Source: RGIG3009 sp045541305 (GTDB lineage Bacteria; Bacillota; Clostridia; Oscillospirales; Acutalibacteraceae). From it: a stretch of DNA of 7,764 nucleotides. Location: positions 1 through 7,764 of the forward strand of contig JAZQIV010000177.1 in assembly GCA_045541305.1 (NCBI GenBank), given 5' to 3'. Both the position numbers and the translations under genes were made by a program. Under the pieces are notes generated by a model. The model was not told the origin of the DNA and searched no databases. It saw only the letters and a list, made by a program, of their open reading frames with translations. Of this stretch, positions 6,201 to 7,764 are shown one piece after another. The stretch's first letter is position 1. Each line of letters opens with the position of its first letter.

Positions 6201-7097
6201 TTACGATTTGACGTTAACGCGGCGGAACGCGAACGCAACAATGCCAAGAATGGCGGCAGCAATCAGAAAATACACCCATGCCATTGCCGATGCCAGACCG
6301 AGGTTTACGTTGCCGAACTCCGCGACAACCTTCTGCATGACCGCATTGCTGCTATCCATAAAGCTCTCGATGATCGTATAGAAAATGTTGAGCATGATGA
6401 TAGGCCCGATCATGGGAATGGTGATCTTCCAAAAATCTTCCCAGGCCGTTGCGCCTTCAATGGAGGACGCTTCGTACAGCGAGCCGGGAATGCTTTGCAA
6501 GCCGGACAGGAAGATAATCATCTGCACGCCGGCTTTCCACAGCAGATTGAACAGGTTGCTGTAGATCGTATTGATAAAACCGGTGATCTCGCTGCCGAGG
6601 CCCATGTTGACAAGCAGGTCTTTCAAACCGTTGCTGTCCACCATGGTGCCCGACGATACCATGCTGCCGTTCATGACCTGCATGGAAACGGTATCGTTTT
6701 GGATGATGGACATCACAATACCGCCTGCCAAAACGACGGGCAGGAAGAAAACGCCGCGCACCACCGTTCTGCCGTGAAATTTTGATTTGAGGATCAATGC
6801 AATGAACAAACTGGCAATGATGATAACCGGCACCTGCCACAGCAATTTGGTGACGGTCGCAATCAACTGCGTTTTGTAGTTCGGGTCAACGTTGAAAATG
6901 GTGTCAAAGTTCTTAAACGAGTTGAAATGGACTGCTAACGCACCGTTCAGAATTTCAACGTCCGAAAACGCGAAACGAACGGATTGGAAAATCGGCCCTA
7001 AATAGAAGAACAAAAAGCCGAGATAGAACGGGAGCACGAAACAACGACCCACCCAGGACTGCCGCTGTGTCAGCGAAAGACGACGTTTCAGTTTCAT
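6201..7097 (-). CDS. CUT1 sugar ABC transporter permease, LplB/UgpA type
   Basis: A 298-residue inner-membrane permease that pairs with the MalG-type protein encoded next. The start is the ATG at 7097, which overlaps the preceding stop as ATGA and has GGGAGGTGA (7102-7110) at correct distance; the in-frame ATG at 7112 lies ahead of that site. Membrane segments fall near residues 18-40, 70-103, 111-132, 182-200, 232-245 and 272-291. The EAA loop is EASSIEGATAWEDFWKITIP at about 209-228, with a serine as third residue (EAS), a common variation in this subfamily. The N-terminal VGRCFVLPFYLGFLFFYLGP block is typical of LplB/UgpA proteins. Between the third and fourth segments is a polar stretch of about 50 residues (around 134-180), longer than in many relatives and presumably outside the cell. 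No ATPase gene is in view; a shared MsmX-type ATPase is the known solution in Firmicutes. Confidence 0.92.
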   Translation of the reverse strand: MKLKRRLSLTQRQSWVGRCFVLPFYLGFLFFYLGPIFQSVRFAFSDVEILNGALAVHFNSFKNFDTIFNVDPNYKTQLIATVTKLLWQVPVIIIASLFIALILKSKFHGRTVVRGVFFLPVVLAGGIVMSIIQNDTVSMQVMNGSMVSSGTMVDSNGLKDLLVNMGLGSEITGFINTIYSNLFNLLWKAGVQMIIFLSGLQSIPGSLYEASSIEGATAWEDFWKITIPMIGPIIMLNIFYTIIESFMDSSNAVMQKVVAEFGNVNLGLASAMAWVYFLIAAAILGIVAFAFRRVNVKS

Positions 7098-7764
7098 GCG
7101 CTCACCTCCCATTCACAAAAACCGCGCGCCGGCACGGTGTTGCCTTCCACAACCACATCCGCTTTGGTGTAGTTGACCGCTACCTTCACGCCGTTCTGAT
7201 ATTCCGTGACAAACACGTTTTCAGCAACCTGCGCGTGGCCTACGATCGGTTGATCGTGCACCTTGTTGAGCAACGGATAGTATTCCGCGTACTGTTCGGC
7301 CGCCGCATCTTTCCACAGCGTCCAGGTGGAACCGTACAAGTAGTTGTACTCGGTGTCAAACAGATCGCCGGAATTGGCGTAAATGGCGTTGTATTGCAGC
7401 TGCGAACCACTCTCCACCGCCGTCAGATAGGTAACGTCCGGATTGGGCGTCTGGGTGACGGAACGGGTGGTATACGGAACATAGCCGTGCAGCACCGCTT
7501 GATAGAACGGAACGTCTTCATCAAAAATATCATAACCGCTGGAAGCCGTGGGAACATCCGTGACAACGTCCACATACGGCAACGCGTACGCGTTAGCGTT
7601 TTGCACCGTCACTTTGATACCGGCATCCCGATACGCTTTGAGAACCTCCACCACGTTGTTCAAGCCAACCGTGCGGTGCGCGGTGTCATCTTCAAAGTAA
7701 TTCGAATAGCAGTTTTCCGCAATGTTTGTAAGATCCACCGCTTTCAGGCCCTGTTTTTTGAGGG
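7094..7764 (-). CDS. DUF5696-family protein, C-terminal part (start outside window)
   Basis: The last 222 residues of a longer protein; the frame is open to the window edge at 7764. A GTG at 7738 is inside the frame and is not a start, because codons for LKKQGLKA precede it without a stop. Visible features are a likely late barrel segment (YRDAGIKVTVQNANAYALPYVD), then SGYDIFDEDVPFYQAVLHGYVPYTTR, which closely resembles the most conserved stretch I recall from DUF5696 proteins, then YLTAVESGSQLQYNAIY. A small all-beta C-terminal domain follows (FVTEYQNGVKVAVNYTKADVVVEGNTVPARGF). DUF5696 proteins are large, probably glycosidase-like with a TIM-barrel core, and are commonly encoded beside CUT1 transporter genes; their activity is not established as far as I know. 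The stop overlaps the permease start as ATGA, so the two are made together. Catalytic residues cannot be judged from this fragment. Confidence 0.75.
   Translation of the reverse strand, partial: LKKQGLKAVDLTNIAENCYSNYFEDDTAHRTVGLNNVVEVLKAYRDAGIKVTVQNANAYALPYVDVVTDVPTASSGYDIFDEDVPFYQAVLHGYVPYTTRSVTQTPNPDVTYLTAVESGSQLQYNAIYANSGDLFDTEYNYLYGSTWTLWKDAAAEQYAEYYPLLNKVHDQPIVGHAQVAENVFVTEYQNGVKVAVNYTKADVVVEGNTVPARGFCEWEVSA
7102..7110 (-). promoter_or_regulatory. Ribosome-binding site inside the preceding gene, fixing the permease start
   Basis: GGGAGGTGA on the minus strand lies within the last codons of the DUF5696 gene, with its GGAGG core seven bases before the ATG at 7097. With the ATGA stop/start overlap it implies translational coupling of the two genes. 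Confidence 0.8.

Noticed and set aside
7098..7112. An earlier ATG for the LplB-type permease at 7112
   Set aside because: The ribosome-binding site GGGAGGTGA lies between this ATG and the one at 7097, and the 7097 start gives the classic ATGA overlap.
7736..7738. GTG at 7738 as the start of the DUF5696-like gene
   Set aside because: The frame stays open to the window edge, and the sequence begins in the middle of a known-looking fold; DUF5696 proteins are much longer.

Overview
All genes in this window lie on the minus strand, so transcription runs from position 7764 toward position 1. The gene content suggests a carbohydrate-degrading member of the Clostridia, most likely a Ruminococcaceae/Oscillospiraceae-type gut or rumen bacterium. 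The grounds are a moderate GC content, a lipoprotein with a Thr-rich linker, a large secreted multi-module protein with a C-terminal domain common in that group, strong Shine-Dalgarno sites, and a CUT1 sugar transporter with no ATPase gene in view. The lineage is inferred from protein style, not from a marker gene.

In transcription order the layout is as follows. (1) 7764-7094 is the C-terminal end of a DUF5696-family protein, a large putative glycosidase-like protein often found next to sugar ABC transporters; its start lies outside the window. (2) 7097-6201 is a LplB/UgpA-type permease, overlapping the previous stop by an ATGA. (3) 6186-5236 is a MalG/LplC-type permease. (4) 5235-5031 is a regulatory gap with a good sigma-A-type promoter preceded by two near-identical 19-bp direct repeats. 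(5) 5030-3543 is the sugar-binding lipoprotein. (6) 3542-3348 is a gap with a strong 13-bp hairpin, a second dyad and a 16-bp palindrome. (7) 3347-198 is a 1049-residue secreted protein with about four jelly-roll (CBM-like) modules. (8) 173-54 is a 39-residue small protein. (9) A 14-bp-stem terminator at 8-37 closes the unit.

The natural reading is one polysaccharide-utilisation locus. A secreted multi-CBM-like protein would bind a glycan at or near the cell, the lipoprotein would capture the released oligosaccharide, and the two permeases would import it, powered by a shared MsmX-type ATPase encoded elsewhere. The DUF5696 protein would act on the same substrate. The substrate cannot be told from this sequence. 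The separate promoter before the binding protein fits the usual need for more binding protein than permease.

The least explained parts are the paired direct repeats at 5139-5180, the 39-residue protein that follows the large secreted protein, and the modular secreted protein with no visible catalytic or cell-anchoring domain. I see no RNA genes, CRISPR arrays, insertion sequences or phage genes.
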